Origin: Saccharibacillus alkalitolerans | GTDB taxonomy: Bacteria > Bacillota > Bacilli > Paenibacillales > Paenibacillaceae | DNA: 64,000 nucleotides | Assembly: GCF_011090185.1 (NCBI RefSeq) | Contig: NZ_JAAFGS010000003.1 | Span: 186,001-250,000, forward strand | Direction of reading: 5' to 3' | Part shown: one piece after another, positions 49,963-59,293 of the stretch | Numbering within the stretch: position 1 is the stretch's first letter | Layout: each line of letters starts with the position of its first letter | Notes under the pieces: generated by a model | Told to the model about the DNA's origin: nothing | What the model saw: the letters and a program-made list of their open reading frames with translations, nothing else | The model's database searches: none | Made by a program: the position numbers and the translations under genes

Positions 49963-50931
49963 TCAATCTCCGCGCGCCGTCATGTACAGTCGGTACCAAT
50001 CCACGCGGCTCATCGCGTCCGCCTGGCGCTGCGCATCCGCGCAGGCCTTGATCCGCTCCGGGTTCATCGTTCCGATCACGGGCTGAATGACCGCCGGATG
50101 CTTCATCAGCCAGCCGAGCACGATCGCTTCGCGGGTGGTCCCCCGCTCGTCCGCCATCCGCGCGACCAGCTCCGCGGTTTTCCGCACATACTCCGGTTCT
50201 TCGGCGACGTCGCGCCCGGTGAATTTGCCCTGGGCCAGCGGCCCCCAAGCTTGCAGCTGCACGTTCTCGCTCCGGCAGTACTCCATCAACCCGTCCGAAA
50301 AATGAATGTCCGCGCCGCGCGTTTGGTTCACGCGTACCGTCTCTTCGACAAAATCGAGCCGTCCGAGTCCCATTTCCAGCTGATTGACGATCAACCGTTC
50401 CGTCAACCCTCGTTCGATGAACCGAATCTGCGCGACGCTCATGTTGGAAACGCCGAAGTAACGCACTTTGCCGGAAGCCTTCAGCCTGCTGAACGCTTCC
50501 GCGATCTCGTCGGGCTCCATCAGCGGATCCGGACGATGAAGCAGCAGGATATCGAGATAATCGGTGCCGAGCCGCTTCAGCGAGCCTTCGACCGATTCGA
50601 GAATATGATCGCGCGAAAAGTCGAAGCGCGAAGGGAGCTGTTCGTCCGCCAGTCCGATGCCGCACTTGGACTGCAGGACGATGTCGTCGCGAAGTCCCGG
50701 TCTCGCCCGCAGCAGGCGGCCGAACGCTTCCTCCGATTTGCCCCGCGTATAAATATCCGCATGATCGAACATGTTGATGCCGATCGACAAAGCGGCTTCG
50801 ACGGCGGCTTCGGACAGCTTGAAGCGCTCTTCCGACAGCGGGGAATGATCCCATTCCCCGCCGAACGGCATACAGCCCAGCACCAGTCGGCTGGCCGGAA
50901 TTCCTCTTGCGTTCAAAGGCATCGTCTTCAT
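49963..50931 (-). CDS. Aldo/keto reductase
   Basis: NADPH-dependent carbonyl reductase with a TIM barrel, 322 residues. The catalytic tetrad is visible as Asp in FDHADIYTRGKSEEAFG, Tyr in the same loop, Lys in VLQSKCGIG and His in LLLHRPDPLMEPDE. VIGTMNPERIKAC is the cofactor-binding end. It is close to the YdhF/YhdN AKR groups. ATG 50931 overlaps the stop of the upstream hydrolase gene by 4 bases. Substrate unknown. Confidence 0.9.
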   Translation of the reverse strand: MKTMPLNARGIPASRLVLGCMPFGGEWDHSPLSEERFKLSEAAVEAALSIGINMFDHADIYTRGKSEEAFGRLLRARPGLRDDIVLQSKCGIGLADEQLPSRFDFSRDHILESVEGSLKRLGTDYLDILLLHRPDPLMEPDEIAEAFSRLKASGKVRYFGVSNMSVAQIRFIERGLTERLIVNQLEMGLGRLDFVEETVRVNQTRGADIHFSDGLMEYCRSENVQLQAWGPLAQGKFTGRDVAEEPEYVRKTAELVARMADERGTTREAIVLGWLMKHPAVIQPVIGTMNPERIKACADAQRQADAMSRVDWYRLYMTARGD

Positions 50932-51914
50932 GATCGTTTTCCTCCTTCGGATAGGTCTTCCGTTTGTCGAACGAGACCCGGTTCTCCGTTTCGGGCCCCG
51001 GCCCGGGTCAGCTCCAGCAGGCGCTTCAAGATGCCGATTACCGTGCCCGGCTTATCCACCTGCACATGATGGCCGCTGCCCTCGACTTCGATCAGCCGGC
51101 TTTTTTCCGACAGCTGCTTCATCTTGAGCGCCGTATCGTACAGCGTCCGCTCCAACGTCTGCTTTACCGTAACTTTCGGCGATTTCGACGGCCGGTAAAT
51201 GCCCGCTTTGACGACGGCAAGCGGGAGGCGAGCGAAGCGCGAGCGGGGCACGCTGCCGGTCTCGCCGACGAAGCAGTCGTATTCGCTTTCCGCCGCCGCC
51301 AGGCTGTCGGCGCCGAAGACGCGGGCCCACATGGCATTCCGCGAACGCTCCGGCAGTTTGTCCGCGAAGCTGGCGAAGCCGGGAATCCAGCGTTTCTCCG
51401 CCAACCAGGGAAGCAGGCCGATCCGGGCCGCGCGCTTTGCCAGGCCGTACAGCCTTACGCTCAGCTTCTGACGTTTTAGATACGGGAGCGGAAAAATGCC
51501 CCGGATTTCGTCTTCGTGCGAAGCGTCGATCAGCACCAGCGCCGCCACGTCTTCGGGATAGCGCTCCGTATACAGCCGGGCATAGAAGCCGCCCAGCGAA
51601 TGTCCGACCAGAATGAACGGCCGGGCGATCCTCAGCCGTTCGACGAGCCGGCGCAGGTCTTCCACGCAGCGGTCGCTCGTCCGAGGCAGCGGTCCCGGAT
51701 CGCTGAATCCGTATCCGGCCCGGTCGTAAACGAGCGTCTGCGTCAGTTTGGCAATCTCCGGATAGACAAGCGACCAGACCTCGGAAGACACTCCGCAGCC
51801 ATGTTCGAAGACGACAGGCGGATAACCGGCCGGCTTTCCCTCAAGCACGACATGCAGCCCGTCGATCTTTTGTCCGCCGGGAAGGAGCGAGCCCTTCTTG
51901 CTTTGTTTATTCAT
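50928..51914 (-). CDS. Alpha/beta hydrolase
   Basis: A 328-residue alpha/beta-hydrolase-fold enzyme with the oxyanion region VFEHGCGVSSEVWS, the nucleophile elbow VGHSLGGFYARLY, an acidic residue after the lid and the catalytic His in VEGSGHHVQVDKP near the C-terminus. A lid of about 60 residues rich in Arg and Leu sits between. ATG 51914 has a GGGGGAGAGG site; the longer frame to 51995 lacks one. It heads a coupled run with the aldo/keto reductase. Substrate unknown. Confidence 0.88.
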   Translation of the reverse strand: MNKQSKKGSLLPGGQKIDGLHVVLEGKPAGYPPVVFEHGCGVSSEVWSLVYPEIAKLTQTLVYDRAGYGFSDPGPLPRTSDRCVEDLRRLVERLRIARPFILVGHSLGGFYARLYTERYPEDVAALVLIDASHEDEIRGIFPLPYLKRQKLSVRLYGLAKRAARIGLLPWLAEKRWIPGFASFADKLPERSRNAMWARVFGADSLAAAESEYDCFVGETGSVPRSRFARLPLAVVKAGIYRPSKSPKVTVKQTLERTLYDTALKMKQLSEKSRLIEVEGSGHHVQVDKPGTVIGILKRLLELTRAGARNGEPGLVRQTEDLSEGGKRS

Positions 51915-52219
51915 CGCCTCTCCCCCTTGGCGGCGGAAACCGCAAGCACGTTCCCGCCCTTTCGTTTTTTTCATTATACTACGGCGGGAAGGCAAGGACG
52001 AATCCCGCCCTGCTGCCGCTTACGGCGGCCCCCGCATTTCCCCGATCGTCCTTAAGCGGATTTTCGTCCCTAAGCTGAACTTTTTTGCTCCTTCCAGCGT
52101 CTAAAGAAAAGGAAGTGGTCTAATTAAGAAAGGGAGCACCTTTTCCGCAATCGGAAATACGCCCCGGACAAAGCTGCGCAAGCAGACGAATTTCCATGCC
52201 CATCGGGAGGTTAAGATCG
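51915..52219. other. Intergenic gap between divergent genes
   Basis: About 305 bases between the alpha/beta hydrolase (-) and the propeller protein (+). It contains a minus-strand TATAAT (51973-51978) that may drive the hydrolase operon, and AT-rich stretches around 52070-52150 that may hold the plus-strand promoter. No open frame, RNA gene or strong hairpin was recognised. Confidence 0.4.
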
Positions 52220-54559
52220 GTGATGAAGAAACCTGCATCCATACGAAAACCGCAAAGCGCATCAATTCCAAATAAACGGGATTCGCGGCAGCCGAAACCG
52301 GGAACCGTTCGTGCCGGACGTCTCGGGATCGCGCTGTGCCTGCCCCTGATCCTTCTGCCCGCCTCGGCGCTGCCCGCTTACGGGGCCGCTCCGGCGCAGC
52401 CGCAGCAGGCCGCTGCCGCTTCGACCGCCGAACAGTCGGCCGCGGCGCTCCAGGCGGCTCCCTATTTCAAAAGCGTGCCCGAAGCAGACGACCGCGCCTC
52501 GCTCGGCGTGATCTATTACGAAAAATCGCATGCGCCGCTTACCGTGATCGGCCGCCGGGGCGAACTGCTCGAGACGCGGACTCCTTTCGACGAGCGGGCT
52601 TACGTTCCGGTCTGGTATACGGAAAGCCGGGCGGCCGAGGCCGAAGAATCGGACCCGTTGATTCTCCGAATGAAACCCGGCGCGCGCCTGCATCTGTTTC
52701 CGGAGAGCGAATTGTCCTGGCCCGCGGAGTACGCCTCTTCGGGCGCCATCTCGGCAATCCGTTACGGCGACTGGTACGGAATCTCCCTGCCGGCAGAACC
52801 CGGCTACGAAGGCGGCTCCGTCGTCCGTCCCGCGCTGCTCTGGGTCGAAAGCGATCAGGTTCTCAGCACGCAGGCCCCGGTATCCGGTCTCCTCTCGGCC
52901 GATTCGACCGTGCCGACGGATATGGTCCGCAGCCTGACCGAAACGTTCCTGACGGAGGGAGCGACCGCGGACGAAGTGCTTAAGCTGCTGGGCGAGCCTT
53001 TCTCCCGCACGCCGCTTTCCCATTTCGAACGGACCTGGGAAGGCGACTCGAACGAACGCGGCGTGCTCTGGCGCTATGAACGCGGCGATGCGCAGATGAC
53101 GCTGTCGTTCGATCCCGGCGGCAGGCTGACCGGTTGGAACTGGATTCAGCCTACTGCCGACGCCGCTCAGACCGGCATCAATTCTTCCCAGCCTCCTTAT
53201 GTATTGAAATACGAATTCCGCACGCTTCCTCCCGTCCCGTCCGTATCTCCGAAACCGGCCTGGCAGGCGCAGGACGATCTCGACGCGCAATACCTGCTGG
53301 CGGCTTCGGAAGACGCGCTGCTGATACGCAGCGACGATTCCTTCATCAGCGGCGGACATATGGAAAGCGGCATCTATGCACTGGATCGCGCAAGCGGCCA
53401 AAGGCTGTGGGAAAGAGAGACCGGATCCGGAACGGCGGATGCGCTGTTCGGCCAAGACGGGCGTTCCGTGCTTCTGTTGACCGGTTCGGCTTCCGAACAG
53501 GACGGCGTTCCGAAGCTGCGGAGCATCCGTTTGAGCGACGGAACGGTTCGTTGGAGCCGGGAAGTCGACGGCAAGGAAGAATACGCGTCGCCTGTCCTGA
53601 ACGCGGCCGGAACCTCCGTCATGCTCAGCCTGCAGCCGGGCGAAGGCGAAAAGGGCAAGTTGACCGTCCTGTCTCAACGCTCGGGAGAGGTGCGCTGGAC
53701 CAAAGAATTTGCCGACCCGTATACGGTGTTGAACAAAGGTTCTGACGACCCGTACGTTCTGATTCAGCAGGGACGCTGGATTCAGGCGCTTGATCCGCGT
53801 ACGGGAAAAGCGGCGTGGAGCCTTAAAGCGGACAGGGATGCGCCGGCGTCCTCCCGTTCCGCTTCTTACGCGCCAGGCGCCGAACGCGCGGACCCTTTTG
53901 CCGCGCGCAACGGATTGCGCTGGCTCACGCTCGGCGGGGATTGGGTCCGCATGAATACCTCTACCGGCGAAATCTCCGGACGTTACCCGATCCGCGCGAA
54001 CGAGCAGGTCGATCGGCTCGGCGACGGAAATCTGCTGATCCGCCGCGCGTCCGATGCGGCCGCTTACGAGAAAGGCGCGATGTTCCAGACGGTCTTTTAC
54101 GACGCCAAAGCCGGCAAGGAAGTCTGGAGCCTGCCCGGACGCGCCGAGCATGCGCTGCCCGGCAAGGATCGTCTCTACGTGCTGCTGAACGGCATTCCGG
54201 CCGCGCTCTCGCTCGAAGACGGCCAGCCTCTGTGGCAGGCGGAGACTTCGGAATTCGCGCTCGGCGGGCTGAACGGCAGCGTACCGGCCGGCAGCTTCGT
54301 CGAGATGGACAAATACGTTCTCCTGCCTTACGGCCCCGATCTGCTCGTCTTCGATGCCCGGAGCGGCAAGCTTCTGCACCGGATCGACGGATTTACCGTG
54401 ACGTACAACGAGATCAACGATCTGTGGGTCCGGAACGGACTGCTGAACGCCGACGGAAAAACGTTGTATCTGGGTTCGGCGAACGGACAATTCACGGCCG
54501 TCGACGGGTCCGAGCTGAATCGGGCGCTGGACGCGGAACCGGACTTTTTCGCCCATTAA
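52220..54559 (+). CDS. Secreted PQQ-like beta-propeller repeat protein
   Basis: A 779-residue exported protein of unknown function. It starts with a long basic n-region (KKPASIRKPQ...) and a hydrophobic core (LGIALCLPLILLPASALPAY) ending AYGA/AP, a likely signal peptidase site. Residues 50-340 form an unassigned region that includes a SmpA/lipoprotein-like hint (TADEVLKLLGEPFSR). From about 380 repeated PQQ-propeller blades appear: GIYALDRASGQRLWERETG, LSDGTVRWSREVDG, LDPRTGKAAWSLKAD, LSLEDGQPLWQAET. GTG 52220 has GGAGG 9 bases upstream; ATG 52223 is the next codon. Confidence 0.82.
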   Translation: MMKKPASIRKPQSASIPNKRDSRQPKPGTVRAGRLGIALCLPLILLPASALPAYGAAPAQPQQAAAASTAEQSAAALQAAPYFKSVPEADDRASLGVIYYEKSHAPLTVIGRRGELLETRTPFDERAYVPVWYTESRAAEAEESDPLILRMKPGARLHLFPESELSWPAEYASSGAISAIRYGDWYGISLPAEPGYEGGSVVRPALLWVESDQVLSTQAPVSGLLSADSTVPTDMVRSLTETFLTEGATADEVLKLLGEPFSRTPLSHFERTWEGDSNERGVLWRYERGDAQMTLSFDPGGRLTGWNWIQPTADAAQTGINSSQPPYVLKYEFRTLPPVPSVSPKPAWQAQDDLDAQYLLAASEDALLIRSDDSFISGGHMESGIYALDRASGQRLWERETGSGTADALFGQDGRSVLLLTGSASEQDGVPKLRSIRLSDGTVRWSREVDGKEEYASPVLNAAGTSVMLSLQPGEGEKGKLTVLSQRSGEVRWTKEFADPYTVLNKGSDDPYVLIQQGRWIQALDPRTGKAAWSLKADRDAPASSRSASYAPGAERADPFAARNGLRWLTLGGDWVRMNTSTGEISGRYPIRANEQVDRLGDGNLLIRRASDAAAYEKGAMFQTVFYDAKAGKEVWSLPGRAEHALPGKDRLYVLLNGIPAALSLEDGQPLWQAETSEFALGGLNGSVPAGSFVEMDKYVLLPYGPDLLVFDARSGKLLHRIDGFTVTYNEINDLWVRNGLLNADGKTLYLGSANGQFTAVDGSELNRALDAEPDFFAH

Positions 54560-54564
54560 AAAAA

Positions 54565-54619
54565 GAGTCCCGGGTGCCGATTCGGCGAATAAATTTAATC
54601 CGGGACTCATCTTTTTTTT
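54565..54619 (+). terminator. Terminator of propeller gene
   Basis: GAGTCCCGG (54565-54573) with CCGGGACTC (54600-54608) followed by T8. Confidence 0.9.
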
Positions 54620-54685
54620 CGAATGAGGCGTATAATAGAAACATGACCTACCGCACCTCACCCTAAATTCCGAGGAGGGACCGTT

Positions 54686-54877
54686 ATGACAGGCAGACCG
54701 AATTATTCTTTGTGGATGACCGAGTTTCTACTCAGTCCCGATCCCGTCAAAGAGCAGCGCATCCGAGAAGTCGAACGGGAGGACAATCCGGAATTGATGA
54801 ACAGCATTCGGTTTCACCTTGCGCTCCGCAACCAGGTTTATCTGCTGCGCAGAAGAAGCTGCCGCAGAATCGGCTGA
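54686..54877 (+). CDS. Small hypothetical protein (63 aa)
   Basis: Short basic protein MTGRPNYSLWMTEFLLSPDP..., with a C-terminal Arg-rich end (LLRRRSCRRIG). ATG 54686 has AGGAGGG 6 bases upstream, TATAAT at 54631-54636 is a likely -10, and a terminator follows at 54935, so it has all the parts of a real gene. No family recognised. Confidence 0.65.
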   Translation: MTGRPNYSLWMTEFLLSPDPVKEQRIREVEREDNPELMNSIRFHLALRNQVYLLRRRSCRRIG

Positions 54878-54934
54878 TGCCGTCTGCAGGCCGCAAGATC
54901 GGCTTTATGCGCGCCGCTCGGCGCTTCCTTATCG

Positions 54935-54962
54935 AAAGCCTGTCCGCCGGATAGGCTTTTTT
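54935..54962 (+). terminator. Terminator of the 63-aa gene
   Basis: AAAGCCTgTCC-gcc-GGAtAGGCTTTTTT. Confidence 0.85.
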
Positions 54963-55103
54963 GTCGTCGCGAAGGGCAGCCGGTAGGCGCGGTCGGCGCG
55001 CGGCAAAACGGAAAATCCGTTTTTTGCGCCGCTTTTTTTGCGGCATGAAGCAAGTTTGGCGTATACTGGGTAACGGAACCGAACACCGAGGAGGAACAAA
55101 TAG

Positions 55104-55544
55104 ATGAACTCGAACCGTAAAAAAGCGCTCGGCCTCGCCGGCGGCATCGTCGCGGTCATCGCGATCGTCGCGTTGGTGATTTACCTCGTTTACGCTCGAT
55201 CGAACCCGGAGGCAAATCCTTTCACCCTTCAAATGGGGCAATCGCTGAATGCCGACGGCACGGCCGTGACGGACAACGGCACGTCGTTCAGCCGAAGCAA
55301 AACGATCTACGCGATCGCCGACTATCCGGACAGCGACGTTACCAAAGACCATACCGCCATTATGGCCGTCATTTCCGAGAGCACCGGCAAAGTCGTTCAG
55401 CAGCAGGAAGTCGAAGAAGACGAGTCCACGCAGCAGGTCGCTATGGAGCTGGACAACAAGAATTGGGAGCCGGGCATTTACGAACTGACCTTCGCCCGCA
55501 GCGGCACGATGGTCGGCACGATCAACTTTTCGCTGCACGAATAA
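55104..55544 (+). CDS. Hypothetical membrane-anchored extracellular protein
   Basis: A 146-residue protein with an N-terminal transmembrane helix (about 9-31, ALGLAGGIVAVIAIVALVIYLVY) and an outside domain of about 110 residues with alternating beta pattern (TIYAIADYPDSD, GIYELTFARSGTMVGTINFSL), possibly an immunoglobulin-like sandwich. AGGAGG precedes the start and TATACT at 55062-55067 is the likely -10. No family recognised. Confidence 0.7.
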   Translation: MNSNRKKALGLAGGIVAVIAIVALVIYLVYARSNPEANPFTLQMGQSLNADGTAVTDNGTSFSRSKTIYAIADYPDSDVTKDHTAIMAVISESTGKVVQQQEVEEDESTQQVAMELDNKNWEPGIYELTFARSGTMVGTINFSLHE

Positions 55545-55589
55545 CCGTCCGCCGCGCCCGTCCTCGAACCGCGAAGCGGACCGCATCCG

Positions 55590-55617
55590 ACGCATGCCTT
55601 TCCGGCATGCGTTTTTT
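55590..55617 (+). terminator. Terminator of the 146-aa gene
   Basis: ACGCATGCC (55590-55598) with GGCATGCGT (55604-55612) followed by T7. Confidence 0.92.
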
Positions 55618-55670
55618 TGTAGTACAATAAGCCCCGAGACGATTGTACAAGGAGGCCTCTTTTTAACCCG

Positions 55671-57032
55671 ATGAACAACTACCAGACTTATTTCGAACAG
55701 AACCGCGACAAGCACCTCGGCGAACTGAAGGAATGGCTGTCCATCCCGAGCATTTCCGCGCTGTCCGCGCATAAAGGCGATGTACGCCGCGCGGCCGAGT
55801 GGCTGAAGGAAGCGTTGGAACGCGCCGGACTCGAGAACGTGACGCTGAACGAAACGGAAGGACATCCGATTCTGACGGCCGATCACCTGCACGCCGAAGG
55901 CGCGCCGACGCTGCTGATTTACGGTCATTACGACGTGCAGCCGGTCGATCCGCTGAATCTGTGGGAGACGCCTCCGTTCGAGCCGAACGAGCGGGACGGC
56001 AAGCTGTACGCCCGCGGAGCGACCGACGACAAGGGTCAGGTCTTCCTGCACGTAAAAGCGCTCGAAGCGATTTTACGGCAGGAAGGCAAACTTCCGGTCA
56101 ACGTCAAGCTCTGTATCGAAGGCGAAGAGGAAGTATCCAGTCCGAACCTCGTTCCGTTCCTGCACGACAACGCGGACAAACTCGCGGCCGACGCCGTGCT
56201 GATCTCCGACACGTCGCTGCTCGAACGCGGCAAGCCGGCGATCAGCACGGGCCTGCGCGGATTGTGTTCGCTCGAGGTAACGCTGAATACCGCCAATACC
56301 GACCTGCACTCCGGCTCGTTCGGCGGAGGCGTCCCGAACGCGCTGCACGGCATCGTAAGCCTGCTGAATTCGCTGCACGACGAGAAGAGCGGACGCGTGC
56401 TCGTGGACGGCTTCTACGACGACGTGCTGCCGCTGACCGACGAACTGCGCGGCGAGCTCGAGAAGATGGAATACGACGAGGAAAAGCTGAGAACCGACCT
56501 CGGTCTCGACACCCTGTTCGGCGAAGAAGGTTTCTCGTTCCTCGAGCGCACCGGCGTTCGTCCGACGCTCGAACTGAACGGCGTATACGGCGGATTCCAG
56601 GGCGAGGGCACCAAGACGGTCATCCCCAAGGAAGCCCATGCCAAGATCACCTGCCGCCTCGTGGCCGACCAGGACCCGCAGGACATTCTGGACAAGATCG
56701 AACGCCATCTGCGCGCGCATGCGCCGATCGGCGCCAAGCTTACGATCGTTCCGGGAGAAAAAGCTTTTGCGTTCAATATCGACCCGGCTCATCCGTTCCT
56801 GCAAAAAGCCGCGGACGCTTACGAAGCCGTGTACGGCGTTCGCGCCCTGTTCACCAAGGACGGCGGCTCCATCCCGATCATCGAAGCGTTCTCCCGCGTG
56901 CTGAGCGCTCCGGTCGTCCTGATGGGCTTCGGTCTGCCGGACGAAAATCTGCATGCCCCGAACGAACACTTCAACCTGGAGAACTTCGACAAAGGACTGC
57001 TGACTCTCGTTCAATATTTGAAGACGGTCTGA
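55671..57032 (+). CDS. M20-family dipeptidase
   Basis: Two-zinc metallopeptidase of the M20 (carnosinase-like/ArgE-DapE) group, 453 residues, cytosolic. Metal ligands: His in LLIYGHYDVQPVDP, Asp in YARGATDDKGQV (with the catalytic Asp of GHYDVQ), the Glu pair in CIEGEEEVSSPN, Asp in LISDTS and His in HAPNEHFNLEN near the end. The lid (dimerisation) domain lies between about 200 and 320 with LHSGSFGGGVPNALHG. Substrates are probably dipeptides. It is a single gene with a GGAGG site and a strong terminator. Confidence 0.92.
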   Translation: MNNYQTYFEQNRDKHLGELKEWLSIPSISALSAHKGDVRRAAEWLKEALERAGLENVTLNETEGHPILTADHLHAEGAPTLLIYGHYDVQPVDPLNLWETPPFEPNERDGKLYARGATDDKGQVFLHVKALEAILRQEGKLPVNVKLCIEGEEEVSSPNLVPFLHDNADKLAADAVLISDTSLLERGKPAISTGLRGLCSLEVTLNTANTDLHSGSFGGGVPNALHGIVSLLNSLHDEKSGRVLVDGFYDDVLPLTDELRGELEKMEYDEEKLRTDLGLDTLFGEEGFSFLERTGVRPTLELNGVYGGFQGEGTKTVIPKEAHAKITCRLVADQDPQDILDKIERHLRAHAPIGAKLTIVPGEKAFAFNIDPAHPFLQKAADAYEAVYGVRALFTKDGGSIPIIEAFSRVLSAPVVLMGFGLPDENLHAPNEHFNLENFDKGLLTLVQYLKTV

Positions 57033-57080
57033 TCCCGTTTCGCCTCAAGAAACCCGTTCGCCCCGTTTCCCGGCGCGACA

Positions 57081-57115
57081 AAAAGCCGCTCCCGAAAAGG
57101 AGCGGCTTTTCTTTT
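57081..57115. terminator. Bidirectional terminator
   Basis: AAAAGCCGCTCC (57081-57092) with GGAGCGGCTTTT (57099-57110), then CTTTT; between the dipeptidase and degV genes. Confidence 0.92.
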
Positions 57116-57201
57116 CGTTCCGGAAAATTCGGTTCAAGAAAACGTTCGGGCACGAAGCGTCTTCCCGAAGCGGCGAGCGCGTTCGGCCTTAAGCGAAAAA
57201 C

Positions 57202-58044
57202 CTATTCCGCGTAATACGTGAAGCCGATCGCTCCCGGTCCCGTATGCGTACTGATGATCGGACTCGTGTAATCGATTTCGATCTGCGAGTAACCGGTCAG
57301 CTCGTGAATTTTGTCCTTGAGGTTCTCCGCCAGCTTGAAGCCTTCCGCATGGGCCAGGCCCACTCCCTTGATCGTGCGTCCTTTTACGTCGTCGGCAAAC
57401 TGCCGGGCAAGCTGCTTCACGACCTGGGCATGACTCCGCACATTGGTGATGATGCCGAATTCCCCGTCGCGCAGGGTGCCGATCGGCTTGATATGCAGCA
57501 GCGATCCGATCAGCGCTTTGCCTTTGCCGATCCGTCCGCCTTTGACCAGATTATCCAGCGTGTCCACGACCACGAACAGCTGGGTGGCGGCGCGAACTTC
57601 GTCCAGACGCGCGACGATCTCTTCCATGCTGCGTCCTTCTCCGGCCATGACGGCAGCCTCGATAACCTGGAAAGCCAGACCTCTGGAAATATATTGAGAA
57701 TCGATCACGGTGACGTTCGTTTCCGTCATGTCCGCAGCCATGGCCGCGGAACGTACCGTTCCGCTCATGCTGCCGGTCATGTGAATGGAAATCACGTCAT
57801 AGCCTTCGGCGCCCAGGCGGTCGTATAGCTCCACGAACGTTCCGGCCGCCGGCTGCGAGCTTTTCGGAAGCTCTGCCGCGTGGATCATCTTTTGAATAAA
57901 CGAAGCCGGCGTAATGTCCACCCGATCCGTATACATTTGTCCGTCAATCGTAAAAGACAGCGGAACCATTTCAATCCCGTATTCCGCCAGTACCGCGTCG
58001 TTCAGATCGACGGTCGAATCCGTAACCACTTTAATTTTGCGCAT
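57202..58044 (-). CDS. DegV family fatty-acid-binding protein (FakB-like)
   Basis: A 280-residue DegV/FakB protein that presents fatty acids to FakA for phosphorylation and entry into phospholipid synthesis. Family marks: VVTDSTVDLNDAVLAEYGIEMVPL at the N-terminus, LPKSSQPAAGTFVELYD, the fatty-acid-carboxylate Ser/Thr region HMTGSMSGTVRSAAMA, and HTGPGAIGFTYYAE at the C-terminus. fakA is not in the window. It has its own terminator shared with the dipeptidase gene. Confidence 0.92.
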   Translation of the reverse strand: MRKIKVVTDSTVDLNDAVLAEYGIEMVPLSFTIDGQMYTDRVDITPASFIQKMIHAAELPKSSQPAAGTFVELYDRLGAEGYDVISIHMTGSMSGTVRSAAMAADMTETNVTVIDSQYISRGLAFQVIEAAVMAGEGRSMEEIVARLDEVRAATQLFVVVDTLDNLVKGGRIGKGKALIGSLLHIKPIGTLRDGEFGIITNVRSHAQVVKQLARQFADDVKGRTIKGVGLAHAEGFKLAENLKDKIHELTGYSQIEIDYTSPIISTHTGPGAIGFTYYAE

Positions 58045-58229
58045 TCGTCACTCTCCTGTATCCGATCAGCCGACATCCGCCGCCGCTTCTGCATCGGAAG
58101 GTGTTCGTCTTAGCTGTCCCATCCAGTATACAACCCCGAGCACGCTCGCACAAATCCGAAACAATTGTGTAAAATTCTACTTATCAAACTTTTACATATT
58201 TAAAGAAGTCATTTTTATCCATATCCCGT

Positions 58230-59201
58230 TCAATCGACTGTAGGCGCGGATTGGCGTCCCGCATAATAAGGCTGACCGGGATCGACATCGAGCACGATGC
58301 GGTGCGGTCCCGCCAGCGCGTATTGATGCTCGCAGCGCCAGCGGACTTCTTCCGTCGGCCCAAACGTCTCTCCGTCCTTGATCACGTCGCCGCAGTCGAA
58401 CAGATAGTAGCCGAGGTTGGTCAGCTGCTGCGCCACTTCGTTCGGTTCCAGATCGAAGAAGTGGCACTGCACGTCCGGCACGCCGAGCGCGGCCAGCCCG
58501 ACAGTGTCCATAAGCATCTCGCTCCGTTCGCTGCCCGTTCCCTCCACATTGAAAAAGCGCAGGTTCATCGCTCCGTACAGAATTCCGCCCGCTTCGATCG
58601 CCGTCAAGTAATCGCCCGGTTCCAGCAGCTTGTCGCTCTCCCGGAAATAAACGGCGTCGCAAGGCACCGTCTCCAGCACGGCCCGAAGCGCGCCGGTAAC
58701 GAGGCGCAGCCGCTCCTTCGGTTCCAGTCCGGATGCCATCATATCGATCAGGCGTATCGAATATCGGCATTCCTCGAGAACCGCTCCCGCTTCCGGCCAA
58801 TGCCAAGCCTGCTGCACCGCCGTCTCGTATTCGGAAGCCGGCCGGTTCGGCGTAGGCATCAGCGAAGTCTGCGCCGGCATCTCGCCGTCCGCGAACTTGA
58901 CCGGATAATTCAGGTGGAAAAAGTGCAGCATGTCCGTCTCCGTCTTCTCCGACGGCTCCCATACGAGCAGATTGTCCGACAGCTTTTGTTCCTCCGGACG
59001 GTCGACCGTGCCCGTGTACAGCTGCATTTTCTCGTATAACCGTTCCCGCGAAAAATCGGGACGTTCCTTGTATTTCAGCTCTACGGTGTAAACGCGGGCA
59101 AAACCGAAGTCCCGCTCGGCTTCCAGCATATCTTCGGCAGACGAACCGGATCCTTCTTCCCGCTGTCCTTCCGCTTCGAACCGTTCGTTTTCGTGTGTCA
59201 T
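58230..59201 (-). CDS. DUF4261 domain protein
   Basis: A 323-residue cytosolic protein of unknown function. It begins with a flexible acidic stretch (about 1-30), then a domain with FARVYTVELKYKERPDFSRERLYEKM, and a C-terminal DUF4261-like part with VRFFNVEGTG-type NLRFFNVEGTGSERSEMLMDTVGLAALGVPDVQCHF. ATG 59201 has GGAGG 8 bases upstream. It lies 92 bases downstream of the DUF1963 gene on the same strand. In other genomes related families occur as immunity or sensor proteins, which is a family-level hint only. Confidence 0.78.
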   Translation of the reverse strand: MTHENERFEAEGQREEGSGSSAEDMLEAERDFGFARVYTVELKYKERPDFSRERLYEKMQLYTGTVDRPEEQKLSDNLLVWEPSEKTETDMLHFFHLNYPVKFADGEMPAQTSLMPTPNRPASEYETAVQQAWHWPEAGAVLEECRYSIRLIDMMASGLEPKERLRLVTGALRAVLETVPCDAVYFRESDKLLEPGDYLTAIEAGGILYGAMNLRFFNVEGTGSERSEMLMDTVGLAALGVPDVQCHFFDLEPNEVAQQLTNLGYYLFDCGDVIKDGETFGPTEEVRWRCEHQYALAGPHRIVLDVDPGQPYYAGRQSAPTVD

Positions 59202-59293
59202 TTCGTTTGCCTCCCGACTGCCGCGGACTTTCGCTCCGGCCCTGCGGCTTGAATGATGTATGTACGGCCTTACGGTCGATCTTCCTTTTCGGC

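Noticed and set aside
52262-54661. 799-codon open frame antisense to the propeller gene
   Set aside because: Shadow; it also crosses the terminator of the sense gene.
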